Shown in pieces: positions 44,330 to 52,768 of a DNA stretch of 64,000 nt (the stretch's first letter is position 1; every line of letters starts with the position of its first letter). The translations under genes were made by a program, and so were the position numbers. Source of the stretch: Trinickia soli (GTDB lineage: Bacteria; Pseudomonadota; Gammaproteobacteria; Burkholderiales; Burkholderiaceae); contig NZ_PNYB01000001.1 of assembly GCF_002879855.1 (NCBI RefSeq), positions 62,001 through 126,000 of the forward strand. The letters are read 5' to 3'. The notes under the pieces were generated by a model. The model was given only the letters and a program-made list of their open reading frames with translations, was not told the origin of the DNA and made no database searches.

Positions 44330-44887
44330 ATGAAAAACCGGTTCAACCTTCTTGCCGCCGTTTACATGAGCGCGACATTGGCGCTGACCGGCTGCGATAG
44401 TCATGAGAGCGAGCAAGTCGTGAGTAAACTCAAAGACTTTTTCAACGCGATCAAACCCGATGCGTTGTTGCTCAAAGGGCTGACACCCGGGGTGACGACA
44501 GAAGCGCAGGTGCGCGCCCAAATGGGTCGGCCGGACACGGAACGCACGCGCGCGGACGGTTCCAAACGCCTCGAATATCCCCGCGGCCCGCAAGGTACGA
44601 CCACTTATATGGTCGATATCGATGCACAAGGGAGGCTGGCGGCGGTGACGCAGGTGTTGACGGCCGAAAACTTCGCCAGGGTTCGTTTCGGCATGACCGA
44701 GGACGAGGTGCGCCAGTTGCTCGGTAAGCCAGGCGAAGTGGCCTTTTATCGGCTCAAGCCGGAGACGGTCTGGAGTTGGAAGTTTGAGGAGGGCGGCCCG
44801 ACGGGAGATGCGTTCTTCAACGTGCATTTCGACGCGTCGGGCGTTGTTTATAAGACTTCGCGGTCGGACATCATAAGGGGGCGTTAG
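44330..44887 (+). CDS. BamE/SmpA-like lipoprotein
   Basis: 185 residues with a type II signal: MKNRFNLLAAVYMSATLALT then GC, lipobox LALTGC. The mature protein has two BamE-like units: LLKGLTPGVTTEAQVRAQMG followed by RPDTER, and RVRFGMTEDEVRQLLGKPGE followed by KPETVWSWKFEEG. This is the SmpA/OmlA fold, often found in envelope lipoproteins. It is not BamE itself, because the pattern is duplicated and the length differs. Its end overlaps the end of prpF on the opposite strand by 17 bp. Confidence 0.75.
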   Translation: MKNRFNLLAAVYMSATLALTGCDSHESEQVVSKLKDFFNAIKPDALLLKGLTPGVTTEAQVRAQMGRPDTERTRADGSKRLEYPRGPQGTTTYMVDIDAQGRLAAVTQVLTAENFARVRFGMTEDEVRQLLGKPGEVAFYRLKPETVWSWKFEEGGPTGDAFFNVHFDASGVVYKTSRSDIIRGR

Positions 44888-46061
44888 GCACGCGCACCGC
44901 CCCTTCCATCAACACGCGCGCACTGCGGCTCATGATGGCTTTCTTGACGACCCACTGTCCATCGACCAGCGCCGCCTGCGCACCCACCCGCAAAGTGCCG
45001 GAAGGATGCCCGAATCGCACGGCCTCGCGTTCGCCGCCGCCGGCTGCGAGGTTGACGAGCGTGCCCGGTATGGCCGCCGCGGTGCCGATCGCGACAGCCG
45101 CCGTGCCCATCATCGCGTGATGCAGTTTGCCCATGGACATGGCGCGCACGAGCAGATCGACATCGCCAGCGCGCACCGTTTTCCCGCTCGACGCAACATA
45201 CTCGGCAGGCCGGGCGACAAACGCCACCTTCGGTGTGTGCTGCCGCTTCGCAATCTCGTCGATCCGTTCGATCAGGCCCATACGCATGGCCCCATGCGCA
45301 CGAATCGTCTCGAACATGGCGAGTGCCTTATCGTCGCCGTTGATCGTATCCTGCAGTTCGGTGCCCTCGTAGCCGATCGCTTCCGCTTCGACGAAGATCG
45401 TCGGAATGCCGGCGTTGATCATCGTTGCTTTAAGGGTGCCGATGCCGGGAACCTCGAGATCGTCGACGACATTGCCCGTCGGAAACATGGCGCCGCCCGC
45501 GCCGTCTTCATCGGCCGCCGGGTCCATGAATTCGAGCGCGATCTCGGCGGCCGGAAACGTGACACCGTCCAGCTCGAAGTCGCCTGTCTCTTGCACGGCA
45601 CCATCGGTCATGGGCACGTGCGCGACGATCGTCTTGCCGATGTTGGCCTGCCAGATTCTCACGGTCGCAATCCCGTTGCGAGGCAGGTTTGCCGCATCGA
45701 TGAGACCGTTGGAAATCGCGAACGGCCCCACCGCGGCGGACAGATTGCCGCAGTTGCCGGTCCAGTCGATGAACGCCTTATCGATCGCCACCTGACCGAA
45801 CAAATAGTCGACGTCATGGCCGGGACGCGCGCTCTTGGACACGATCACCGTCTTGCTGGTGCTCGAAGTTGCGCCGCCCATGCCGTCGATGTGCTTGCCG
45901 TAAGGGTCTGGGCTTCCGATCACGCGCAGGAGCAATGCGTCGCGCGCGGCGCCCGGTGTCTGCGCCGCTACGGGCAGGTCCTGCAGACGGAAGAACACAC
46001 CCTTGCTCGTGCCGCCTCGCATGTAAACGGCAGGGATCCTGATTTGCGGTGAATGCGTCAT
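44871..46061 (-). CDS. prpF: 2-methylaconitate cis-trans isomerase
   Basis: 396 residues, standard for PrpF. MRGGTSKGVFFRLQDLP at the N-terminus, GGATSSTSKTVIVSKSARP, the catalytic-region NCGNLSAAVGPFAI and the later SMGKLHHAMMGTAAV are PrpF hallmarks. It converts the AcnD product to cis-2-methylaconitate so that the next hydration gives 2-methylisocitrate. It lies 48 bp after acnD as the last gene of the prp operon and meets a lipoprotein gene tail to tail with a 17-bp overlap. Confidence 0.96.
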   Translation of the reverse strand: MTHSPQIRIPAVYMRGGTSKGVFFRLQDLPVAAQTPGAARDALLLRVIGSPDPYGKHIDGMGGATSSTSKTVIVSKSARPGHDVDYLFGQVAIDKAFIDWTGNCGNLSAAVGPFAISNGLIDAANLPRNGIATVRIWQANIGKTIVAHVPMTDGAVQETGDFELDGVTFPAAEIALEFMDPAADEDGAGGAMFPTGNVVDDLEVPGIGTLKATMINAGIPTIFVEAEAIGYEGTELQDTINGDDKALAMFETIRAHGAMRMGLIERIDEIAKRQHTPKVAFVARPAEYVASSGKTVRAGDVDLLVRAMSMGKLHHAMMGTAAVAIGTAAAIPGTLVNLAAGGGEREAVRFGHPSGTLRVGAQAALVDGQWVVKKAIMSRSARVLMEGAVRVPNAPL

Positions 46062-46109
46062 TCGTTAGATGTCCTTATCTTTGCGCGCTATCAGCCTTGG
46101 CCTCAGCCC

Positions 46110-48704
46110 TTAAGCCGCCATCGACGATTCCAGAAAATCCTGAGCGAAGCGCTGCAGCACGCCGCCTGCCTCGTAGATCGAGACTTCTTCAGCCGTATCG
46201 AGCCGGCAGGTAACGGGTGCCGTGATCCGCTCGCCGCTCTTGCGCTCGATGACGAGCGTGAGATCGGCACGCGGCGTGCGCTCGCCGATCACGTCGAACG
46301 TCTCGGTGCCGTCGATGCCCAGTGTCGTGCGCGTCGTTCCGGGCTTGAATTCGAGCGGCAAAACCCCCATGCCGACGAGATTCGTGCGGTGGATCCGCTC
46401 GAATCCTTCCGCCACGATTGCTTCGACTCCTGCAAGCCGCACCCCTTTGGCCGCCCAATCGCGCGACGAGCCCTGGCCGTAGTCGGCGCCCGCCACGATA
46501 ATGAGCGGCTGCTTGCGCTCCATGTAAGTCTCGATCGCTTCCCACATCCGCGTCACGCGGCCTTCCGGTTCGATGCGGGCGAGCGAACCCGCTTTGACCT
46601 GCCCGCCTTCGAGGACCATTTCGTTCTTCAACGTCGGATTCGCAAACGTCGCCCGTTGTGCGGTCAGGTGATCGCCGCGGTGCGTCGCATAGGAGTTGAA
46701 ATCCTCTTCGGGTAATCCCATCTTCTCGAGGTACTCGCCCGCGGCGCTGCTGCGCATGATCGCGTTCGACGGCGAAATGTGATCGGTCGTGATGTTGTCG
46801 CCGAGCACGGCCAGTGCGCGCATGTCCTTGAGCGTGCGTTCGCCCGCAAGCGCACCCTCCCAATACGGCGGCCGGCGAATGTACGTGCTCTGCGGCCGCC
46901 AGTCGTAAAGCGGCTTCGCTTGTTCGGTGCGCTGTGCGGCGAGCGCGAACATCGGTTCGTAGACGCGTCGGAATTGTTCGGGTTTGACGCTCGATGCAAC
47001 CACCGCGTCGATCTCTTCGTCGGTGGGCCAGAGGTCTTTCAGCTTGATCGGCACGCCATCGGGATCGAAAGCGAGCACATCGTTTTCGATATCGAAGCGG
47101 ATCGTGCCGGCGATCGCATAGGCCACCACGAGCGGGGGCGATGCCAGGAACGCTTGCTTCGCATAGGGGTGGATGCGGCCGTCGAAATTGCGATTGCCCG
47201 ACAGGACTGCCGTGGCGTAAAGATCCCGCTCGACGATTTCCTGTTGAATGCGCGGGTCGAGCGCGCCCGACATGCCGTTGCACGAGGTGCAGGCATAGGC
47301 GACCACGCCGAAGCCGAGCTGCTCGAGTTCGGGCAGCAGGCCCGCTTCCTCAAGATAAAGCGTGACGGCTTTCGATCCCGGTGCAAGGGAGGTCTTGACC
47401 CATGGCTTGCGTAGGAGTCCTAACCGGTTCGCGTTGCGCGCCAGCAGGCCGGCGGCAATCATGTTGCGCGGGTTGTTCGTGTTCGTGCAGCTCGTGATCG
47501 CGGCGATGATCACCGCGCCGTCGGGCATCTTGCCGGGCTCGTTCTCAACCTTGCCGCTGATGCCGCGCGCAGCCAGTTCGGTTGTCGGCACGCGTCGGTG
47601 CGGATTCGACGGGCCTGCGATATTGCGCGTCACGCTCGACAGATCGAAGCGCAACACGCGCTCGTACTGCACGTGCGAAAGCGAATCGGCCCATAGGCCG
47701 GCTTCCTTCGCATACGTTTCGACGAGCCTGACCAGCTTGTCGTCGCGGCCCGTCAGTTTCAGGTAGCGGACCGTCTGTTCGTCGATGTAGAACATCGCCG
47801 CCGTAGCGCCGAATTCGGGCGCCATGTTCGAAATCGTCGCGCGATCGCCCAACGTGAGACGCGATGCACCTTCGCCATAGAACTCGAGATAGGCCGATAC
47901 GACCTTCTCTTTGCGCAGAAACTCCGTCAGCGCCAGCACGATATCGGTCGCCGTGATTCCGGGTTGACGTTCGCCGGTCAACTCGACGCCGACGATGTCG
48001 GGCAGACGCATCCACGATGCACGGCCAAGCATGACGCTTTCCGCTTCGAGGCCGCCCACGCCCACGGCGATGACGCCGAGCGCGTCGACCATCGGCGTAT
48101 GCGAGTCGGTGCCGACGAGCGTGTCGGGAAACGCCACGCCATCGTGCACCTGGATGACAGGACTCATGCGTTCGAGGTTGATCTGATGCAAGATGCCGTT
48201 TCCCGGGGGGATCACGTCGACGTTCTTGAACGCCTTCTTCGTCCAATCGATGAAATGGAAGCGGTCTTCGTTGCGACGATCCTCGATCGCGCGATTCTTC
48301 TCGAACGCGTCCTTGTCGTATCCACCGCATTCGACGGCCAGCGAGTGATCGACGACGAGCTGCGTCGGCACGACCGGGTTGACGAGGGCCGGGTCGCCGC
48401 CGCGCGCCGCGATGGCGTCGCGCAGGCCGGCCAGATCGACGAAGGCGGTCTGGCCAAGGATGTCGTGGCAAACGACGCGTGCCGGAAACCACGGGAAATC
48501 GAGGTCGCGCTTGCGCTCGATGAGCTGCTTGAGCGCATCGGTCAGCATCGACGGTTCGCAGCGGCGCACGAGATTTTCGGCGAACACGCGTGAGGTGTAC
48601 GGGAGCGTGTCGTACGCGCCTGGCTCGATGGCTTCGACGGCTGCGCGTGCGTCGAAGTAGTCGAGCCCGGCGCCGGGCAATGCTTTGCGGTATTCAGTGT
48701 TCAT
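46110..48704 (-). CDS. acnD: FeS-dependent 2-methylcitrate dehydratase
   Basis: 864 residues. Aconitase architecture with cluster Cys in TSCTNTNNPRN and ACTSCNGMSGALDP; also GVVGTDSHT-like GTDSHTPMVDALGVIA and, in the swivel domain, YGQGSSRDWAAKG. Starts upstream of 48704 (MNTEYRKALPG) would overrun the promoter-proximal gap to the acyl-CoA synthetase, so 48704 is chosen. With PrpF it replaces PrpD in the 2-methylcitrate cycle. It is followed by prpF after 48 bp. Confidence 0.95.
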   Translation of the reverse strand: MNTEYRKALPGAGLDYFDARAAVEAIEPGAYDTLPYTSRVFAENLVRRCEPSMLTDALKQLIERKRDLDFPWFPARVVCHDILGQTAFVDLAGLRDAIAARGGDPALVNPVVPTQLVVDHSLAVECGGYDKDAFEKNRAIEDRRNEDRFHFIDWTKKAFKNVDVIPPGNGILHQINLERMSPVIQVHDGVAFPDTLVGTDSHTPMVDALGVIAVGVGGLEAESVMLGRASWMRLPDIVGVELTGERQPGITATDIVLALTEFLRKEKVVSAYLEFYGEGASRLTLGDRATISNMAPEFGATAAMFYIDEQTVRYLKLTGRDDKLVRLVETYAKEAGLWADSLSHVQYERVLRFDLSSVTRNIAGPSNPHRRVPTTELAARGISGKVENEPGKMPDGAVIIAAITSCTNTNNPRNMIAAGLLARNANRLGLLRKPWVKTSLAPGSKAVTLYLEEAGLLPELEQLGFGVVAYACTSCNGMSGALDPRIQQEIVERDLYATAVLSGNRNFDGRIHPYAKQAFLASPPLVVAYAIAGTIRFDIENDVLAFDPDGVPIKLKDLWPTDEEIDAVVASSVKPEQFRRVYEPMFALAAQRTEQAKPLYDWRPQSTYIRRPPYWEGALAGERTLKDMRALAVLGDNITTDHISPSNAIMRSSAAGEYLEKMGLPEEDFNSYATHRGDHLTAQRATFANPTLKNEMVLEGGQVKAGSLARIEPEGRVTRMWEAIETYMERKQPLIIVAGADYGQGSSRDWAAKGVRLAGVEAIVAEGFERIHRTNLVGMGVLPLEFKPGTTRTTLGIDGTETFDVIGERTPRADLTLVIERKSGERITAPVTCRLDTAEEVSIYEAGGVLQRFAQDFLESSMAA

Positions 48705-48753
48705 ATCGTGCAGGGCAGTGCGGTACGTGAATGAGTTAGGACAACGAACGTAG

Positions 48754-50397
48754 TCATACGTCGATCGCGGCCACCGATTTGGCGAGCTTACGCAGCTCGA
48801 ACTTCTGAATCTTGCCGGTAGAGGTTTTCGGTAATTCGAGGAATTCAATCGCGCGCGGCACCTTGAACCCGGCGAGATGCAGCTTGCAATGCGCGATCAA
48901 ATCGGCGGCCGTGGCGGTCGCGCCGTTTTTGAGTTCGACGAACGCGCAGGGCGTTTCGCCCCAGCGCGGATCGGGCTTTGCCACGACGGCGGCGGCCATC
49001 ACGGCCGGGTGTCGATAAAGCACGTCCTCGATCTCGATGCTGGAGATGTTCTCGCCACCCGAGATGATGATGTCTTTGCTGCGGTCCTTGATGCGGACAT
49101 AGCCGTCGGGGTAGGCAACGCCCAGATCGCCCGTATGGAACCAGCCGCCGCGGAACGCTTCTTCGGTCGCCGTTGCGTTCTTCAGATAGCCCTTCATCGT
49201 GATGTTGCCGCGGAACATGATCTCGCCGATCGTTTCGCCATCAGCGGGCACGGGCGTCATCGTGTCGGGGTCGAGCACGGCGCAGCCGTCCTGCAAGTGA
49301 TAACGCACCCCTTGGCGCGCATTCAGGCGGGCACGTTCGCCGATGTCGAGCGAACTCCACTCTTGCTGCTGCGGGCAGACGGACGCGGGACCATACACTT
49401 CCGTGAGCCCATAGACGTGCGTAAGCTCGAAGCCGAGGCGTTCCAGGCTTTCGATCAGCGCGGCCGGCGGTGCGGCACCGGCCACCATCGCATGGACGCG
49501 GTGCTCGATGCCGGCCTTCAGTTCGTCAGGGGCGTTCACGAGCAGGTTGTGAACGATCGGGGCGCCGCAATAGTGTGTGACGCGCTCCGACCGGATCAGA
49601 TCGAAGATCGCTTTCGCATCGACCTTGCGCAAACATACGTTGACGCCGGCACGCGCGGCGATGGCCCAAGGGAACGTCCACCCATTGCAATGAAACATCG
49701 GCAGCGTCCACAGGTAGACGGCGTGCTTGGGCATGTCCCATTCGAGGATGTTGCTGATCGCCGCTGTGTATGCGCCCCGATGATGATAGACGACGCCTTT
49801 CGGATTGCCCGTCGTGCCGGACGTGTAGTTCAGGCTGATGGCATCCCATTCGTCTTGCGGGGGCTGCCATGCATAGTTCGGGTCGCCGCTTGCGAGCAGC
49901 GCCTCGTACTCGATTTCGCCGATTCGCTCGCCGGGGCCGGTATAGAGCGGATCGTCGACATCGACGACGAAGATCGGCCGTTCCACGGCAGGCAGCACCG
50001 CACGCATGACCTCGGAGAACTCGCGATCGACGAGCAGCGCCTTCGCTTCGCCGTGGTTGAGCATGAAGGCGAGGGTGGCGGCATCGAGCCGCGTGTTGAG
50101 CGTGTTGAGCACAGCGCCGAGCATCGGGATGCCGAAATGGGCTTCGACCATGGCCGGCGTATTCGGCAACATGACGGCGACGGTATCGCCCGCACCGATG
50201 CCACGTGCGGCTAGCGCGGAAGCGAGGCGTCGCGCGCGTGCGTAGGTGTCCTGCCACGTTCTGCGAATCTCGCCGTGTATGACGGCCAGCCGTCTTGGGT
50301 ACACGCTTGCCGCGCGCTCGATGAAGCTCAGCGGTGTCAGCGCCGTATAGTTGGCGGCGGATTTGCCAAGGCCCGCCTCGAAAATGTCTGTGCTCAT
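48754..50397 (-). CDS. Acyl-CoA synthetase (AMP-forming) inside the prp operon
   Basis: 547 residues from ATG 50397 (MSTDIFEAGLGKS). Adenylation motifs: LNYTSGTTGNPKGVVYHHRG, YGLTEVYGPA, GWFHTGDLGVAYPDGY, IKDRSKDIIISGGENISS, and KTSTGKIQKFELRK with the catalytic Lys. It is shorter than PrpE (about 630) and lacks the ACS N-domain, and is closer to medium-chain or DmdB/AlkK-type ligases. Wedged between prpC and acnD (49- and 74-bp gaps), it may activate propionate or a related short acid for the pathway. The substrate is not decided by the sequence. Confidence 0.85.
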   Translation of the reverse strand: MSTDIFEAGLGKSAANYTALTPLSFIERAASVYPRRLAVIHGEIRRTWQDTYARARRLASALAARGIGAGDTVAVMLPNTPAMVEAHFGIPMLGAVLNTLNTRLDAATLAFMLNHGEAKALLVDREFSEVMRAVLPAVERPIFVVDVDDPLYTGPGERIGEIEYEALLASGDPNYAWQPPQDEWDAISLNYTSGTTGNPKGVVYHHRGAYTAAISNILEWDMPKHAVYLWTLPMFHCNGWTFPWAIAARAGVNVCLRKVDAKAIFDLIRSERVTHYCGAPIVHNLLVNAPDELKAGIEHRVHAMVAGAAPPAALIESLERLGFELTHVYGLTEVYGPASVCPQQQEWSSLDIGERARLNARQGVRYHLQDGCAVLDPDTMTPVPADGETIGEIMFRGNITMKGYLKNATATEEAFRGGWFHTGDLGVAYPDGYVRIKDRSKDIIISGGENISSIEIEDVLYRHPAVMAAAVVAKPDPRWGETPCAFVELKNGATATAADLIAHCKLHLAGFKVPRAIEFLELPKTSTGKIQKFELRKLAKSVAAIDV

Positions 50398-50471
50398 GAT
50401 TGTCTCCCCAGCCAGCCTCTGCGATACCGCGATGGCGGGCCGACGACGAAGACGCCGGCCCGCGTTCCCGA

Positions 50472-51638
50472 TCAGCGCTTGCCGATCGGCAGGAACTTCA
50501 GGTTCTCCGGACCGGTATAGTTCGCGCTCGGGCGAATGATCTTGTTGTCGATCCGCTGCTCGATGATGTGCGCGCTCCAGCCCGCCGTGCGCGAGATGAC
50601 GAACAGCGGCGTGAACATCGCCGTCGGCACACCCATCATGTGGTACGACACGGCGCTGAACCAGTCGAGGTTCGGGAACATCTTCTTGGCGTCCCACATG
50701 ACCGTTTCGAGCCGCTCCGCGACGTTGAACAGGCGCATGTCGTCGGCTTCTTTCGAGAGCTTGCGCGCGACCTCCTTGATGACCTTGTTGCGTGGATCGG
50801 AGATCGTGTAGACGGGGTGACCGAAGCCGATCACGACTTCCTTGTTCTCGACGCGACGACGAATGTCGGTTTCCGCTTCGTCGGGCGTCGTATAGCGCGT
50901 TTGAATCTCGAACGCCGCTTCGTTCGCGCCGCCGTGCTTGGGCCCGCGCAATGCGCCGATCGCGCCCGTGATGGCCGAGTAGATATCCGATCCGGTGCCG
51001 GCGATGACGCGGCCCGTGAAAGTCGACGCGTTGAATTCGTGCTCGGCATAAAGGATCAGCGACGTATGCATCGCTTCGACCCACGATTTGGACGGGGCCT
51101 TACCGTGCAGCAAGTGCAGGAAGTGGCCGCCGATCGAATCGTCGTCCGTCTCCACTTCGATGCGCCGGCCGTTGTGCGAGTAGTGATACCAGTAAAGCAG
51201 CATCGAGCCGAACGAAGCCATGAGGCGATCGGCGATGTCGCGTGCACCGGCGATGTTGTGATCGTCCTTCTCGGGCAGCACGGTGCCGAGCACGGATGCG
51301 CCCGTGCGCATGACATCCATCGGGTGCGCATGGGCAGGCAGCCATTCAAGCGCGGCCTTTACGTTGGCCGGCAAGCCGCGCAGCGTTTTGAGCTTCTTCT
51401 TGTAGGCGGCGAGTTCGGACACCGTCGGCAGCTTCTCGTGGACGAGCAGGTAAGCGATTTCCTCGAACTCGCACGTTTGCGCGACGTCGAGAATGTCGTA
51501 GCCGCGGTAGTGCAGGTCGTTGCCCGTGCGCCCGACGGTGCAAAGCGCCGTGTTGCCCGCAGTCACGCCCGACAGGGCGACGGATTTTTTCGGCTTGAAC
51601 GTGCCGGCGGCTGGCGCTTCCTTTACTGCATCACTCAT
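50472..51638 (-). CDS. prpC: 2-methylcitrate synthase
   Basis: 388 residues. Citrate synthase family with substrate motifs [33 protein letters not shown] (catalytic His), [19 protein letters not shown] and, near the end, [15 protein letters not shown]. It condenses propionyl-CoA with oxaloacetate. ATG 51638 begins [16 protein letters not shown]; 31 bp separate it from prpB. Context makes PrpC certain over GltA. Confidence 0.96.
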   Translation of the reverse strand: MSDAVKEAPAAGTFKPKKSVALSGVTAGNTALCTVGRTGNDLHYRGYDILDVAQTCEFEEIAYLLVHEKLPTVSELAAYKKKLKTLRGLPANVKAALEWLPAHAHPMDVMRTGASVLGTVLPEKDDHNIAGARDIADRLMASFGSMLLYWYHYSHNGRRIEVETDDDSIGGHFLHLLHGKAPSKSWVEAMHTSLILYAEHEFNASTFTGRVIAGTGSDIYSAITGAIGALRGPKHGGANEAAFEIQTRYTTPDEAETDIRRRVENKEVVIGFGHPVYTISDPRNKVIKEVARKLSKEADDMRLFNVAERLETVMWDAKKMFPNLDWFSAVSYHMMGVPTAMFTPLFVISRTAGWSAHIIEQRIDNKIIRPSANYTGPENLKFLPIGKR

Positions 51639-51669
51639 GGTGTTGTCTCCAGGCTTCGGATGGCGAATA

Positions 51670-52566
51670 TCACTTCTTGGCGGCGAACAGCGCGTCGAGC
51701 TTCTCCTCGTACGCGTGGTAGCCGAGATACTTGTAGAGGTCCGCGCGCGTTTGCATCGTGGGCACCGCAGCCTTTTGCGTGCCATCGCGGCGCAGCGTTT
51801 CGTAGAAGTTCAGCGCCGCCGCATTCATCGCACGATAAGCGCCGCAGCAGTAGAGCGCGATGTCGACGTCGGCCGTTTTCAATTCTTCTGTCGTGAACAG
51901 CGGCGTCGCGCCGAATTCGGTCAGATTCGCCAGAATCGGCACTTTCACGGCGGCCTTGAACCTGCGGTAATCGTCGAGCGTTTTCATCGCTTCGGGGAAG
52001 ATCATATCCGCGCCCGCTTCGACATAGGCCACGGCGCGCTCAATGGCCGCATCGAGTCCTTCGGAGGCTGCGGAATCGGTGCGCGCCATGATGACGAACG
52101 AGTCGTCGGTGCGCGCATCGACGGCCGCTTTGACGCGATCGACCATCTCTTCCTTCGGCACGCATTCTTTGCCCGGACGATGGCCGCAGCGTTTTTGCCC
52201 GACCTGATCTTCGATATGCACGGCCGCTACCCCGGCCTTGATGAACGAGCGGATCGTGCGGGCGATATTGAAGGCGCCGCCCCAACCGGTGTCGATATCG
52301 ACGAGCAGCGGTAGCGAGCAGGCGTCGGTGATACGGCGCGCGTCGATCAACACGTCTTCCATCGTGCTGATACCGAGATCGGGCATGCCGAGCGAATTGG
52401 CGGCTACGCCGCCGCCCGACAGGTAGACGGCTTTGAAGCCGGTGGCTTGCGCCATCTTCGCGGCATAGGCGGTGATGGCGCCGACGACTTGCAAAGGCGA
52501 TTCTTCGGCCACGGCGGCGCGGAATGCCGCGCCGGCACGCATGGGTTGCTGATTAGCTGTTTCCAC
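51670..52566 (-). CDS. prpB: 2-methylisocitrate lyase
   Basis: 298 residues from GTG 52566, chosen because GGAG lies 8 nt before it and the sigma-54 promoter ends just upstream; ATG 52542 (MRAGAAF) is a second in-frame option without a good site. Lyase motifs: [31 protein letters not shown] (metal-binding acids), and the KRCGH active-site loop ([11 protein letters not shown]). It cleaves 2-methylisocitrate to pyruvate and succinate. It is the first gene of the operon. Confidence 0.96.
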   Translation of the reverse strand: METANQQPMRAGAAFRAAVAEESPLQVVGAITAYAAKMAQATGFKAVYLSGGGVAANSLGMPDLGISTMEDVLIDARRITDACSLPLLVDIDTGWGGAFNIARTIRSFIKAGVAAVHIEDQVGQKRCGHRPGKECVPKEEMVDRVKAAVDARTDDSFVIMARTDSAASEGLDAAIERAVAYVEAGADMIFPEAMKTLDDYRRFKAAVKVPILANLTEFGATPLFTTEELKTADVDIALYCCGAYRAMNAAALNFYETLRRDGTQKAAVPTMQTRADLYKYLGYHAYEEKLDALFAAKK

Positions 52567-52594
52567 GTTAGCTCCAAGAAAGGTGTTGCAGTAG

Positions 52595-52611
52595 AGCAAG
52601 GTACGGGCCAA
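52595..52611 (-). promoter_or_regulatory. Sigma-54 (-24/-12) promoter of the prp operon
   Basis: Read on the minus strand, TTGGCCCGTACCTTGCT fits the consensus TGGCAC-N5-TTGCW with the exact GG-to-GC spacing. Initiation about 12 nt downstream (near 52584) leaves a leader of only about 18 nt, just enough for the GGAG site before the prpB GTG. Control by the divergent PrpR is expected. Confidence 0.82.
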
Positions 52612-52676
52612 CTGTAAAGATCGTCGATAAGCCCTTGATTTTCAACCTTCTCGCCGTTGCCGGCCGGGGTATGCGG

Positions 52677-52690
52677 TTTCATAGTTGAAA
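52677..52690. promoter_or_regulatory. Candidate PrpR upstream activator palindrome
   Basis: TTTCA-TAGT-TGAAA, a perfect 5-bp inverted repeat, lies about 70 bp upstream of the sigma-54 promoter, the normal distance for an enhancer-binding protein. A second partial copy (TCATT...AATGA) follows at about 52695-52713. Confidence 0.5.
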
Positions 52691-52768
52691 TCTGTCATTT
52701 CATATCTGGAATGATCGGCTCATAATGCGGCTGCTGCCCTGGGCAGCGCTTTTTTCGGAGTTTTTGCC

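Noticed and set aside
46053-50214. Several long plus-strand frames antisense to acnD and the acyl-CoA synthetase
   Set aside because: These are typical shadows of high-GC genes; the minus-strand proteins have complete catalytic motifs.
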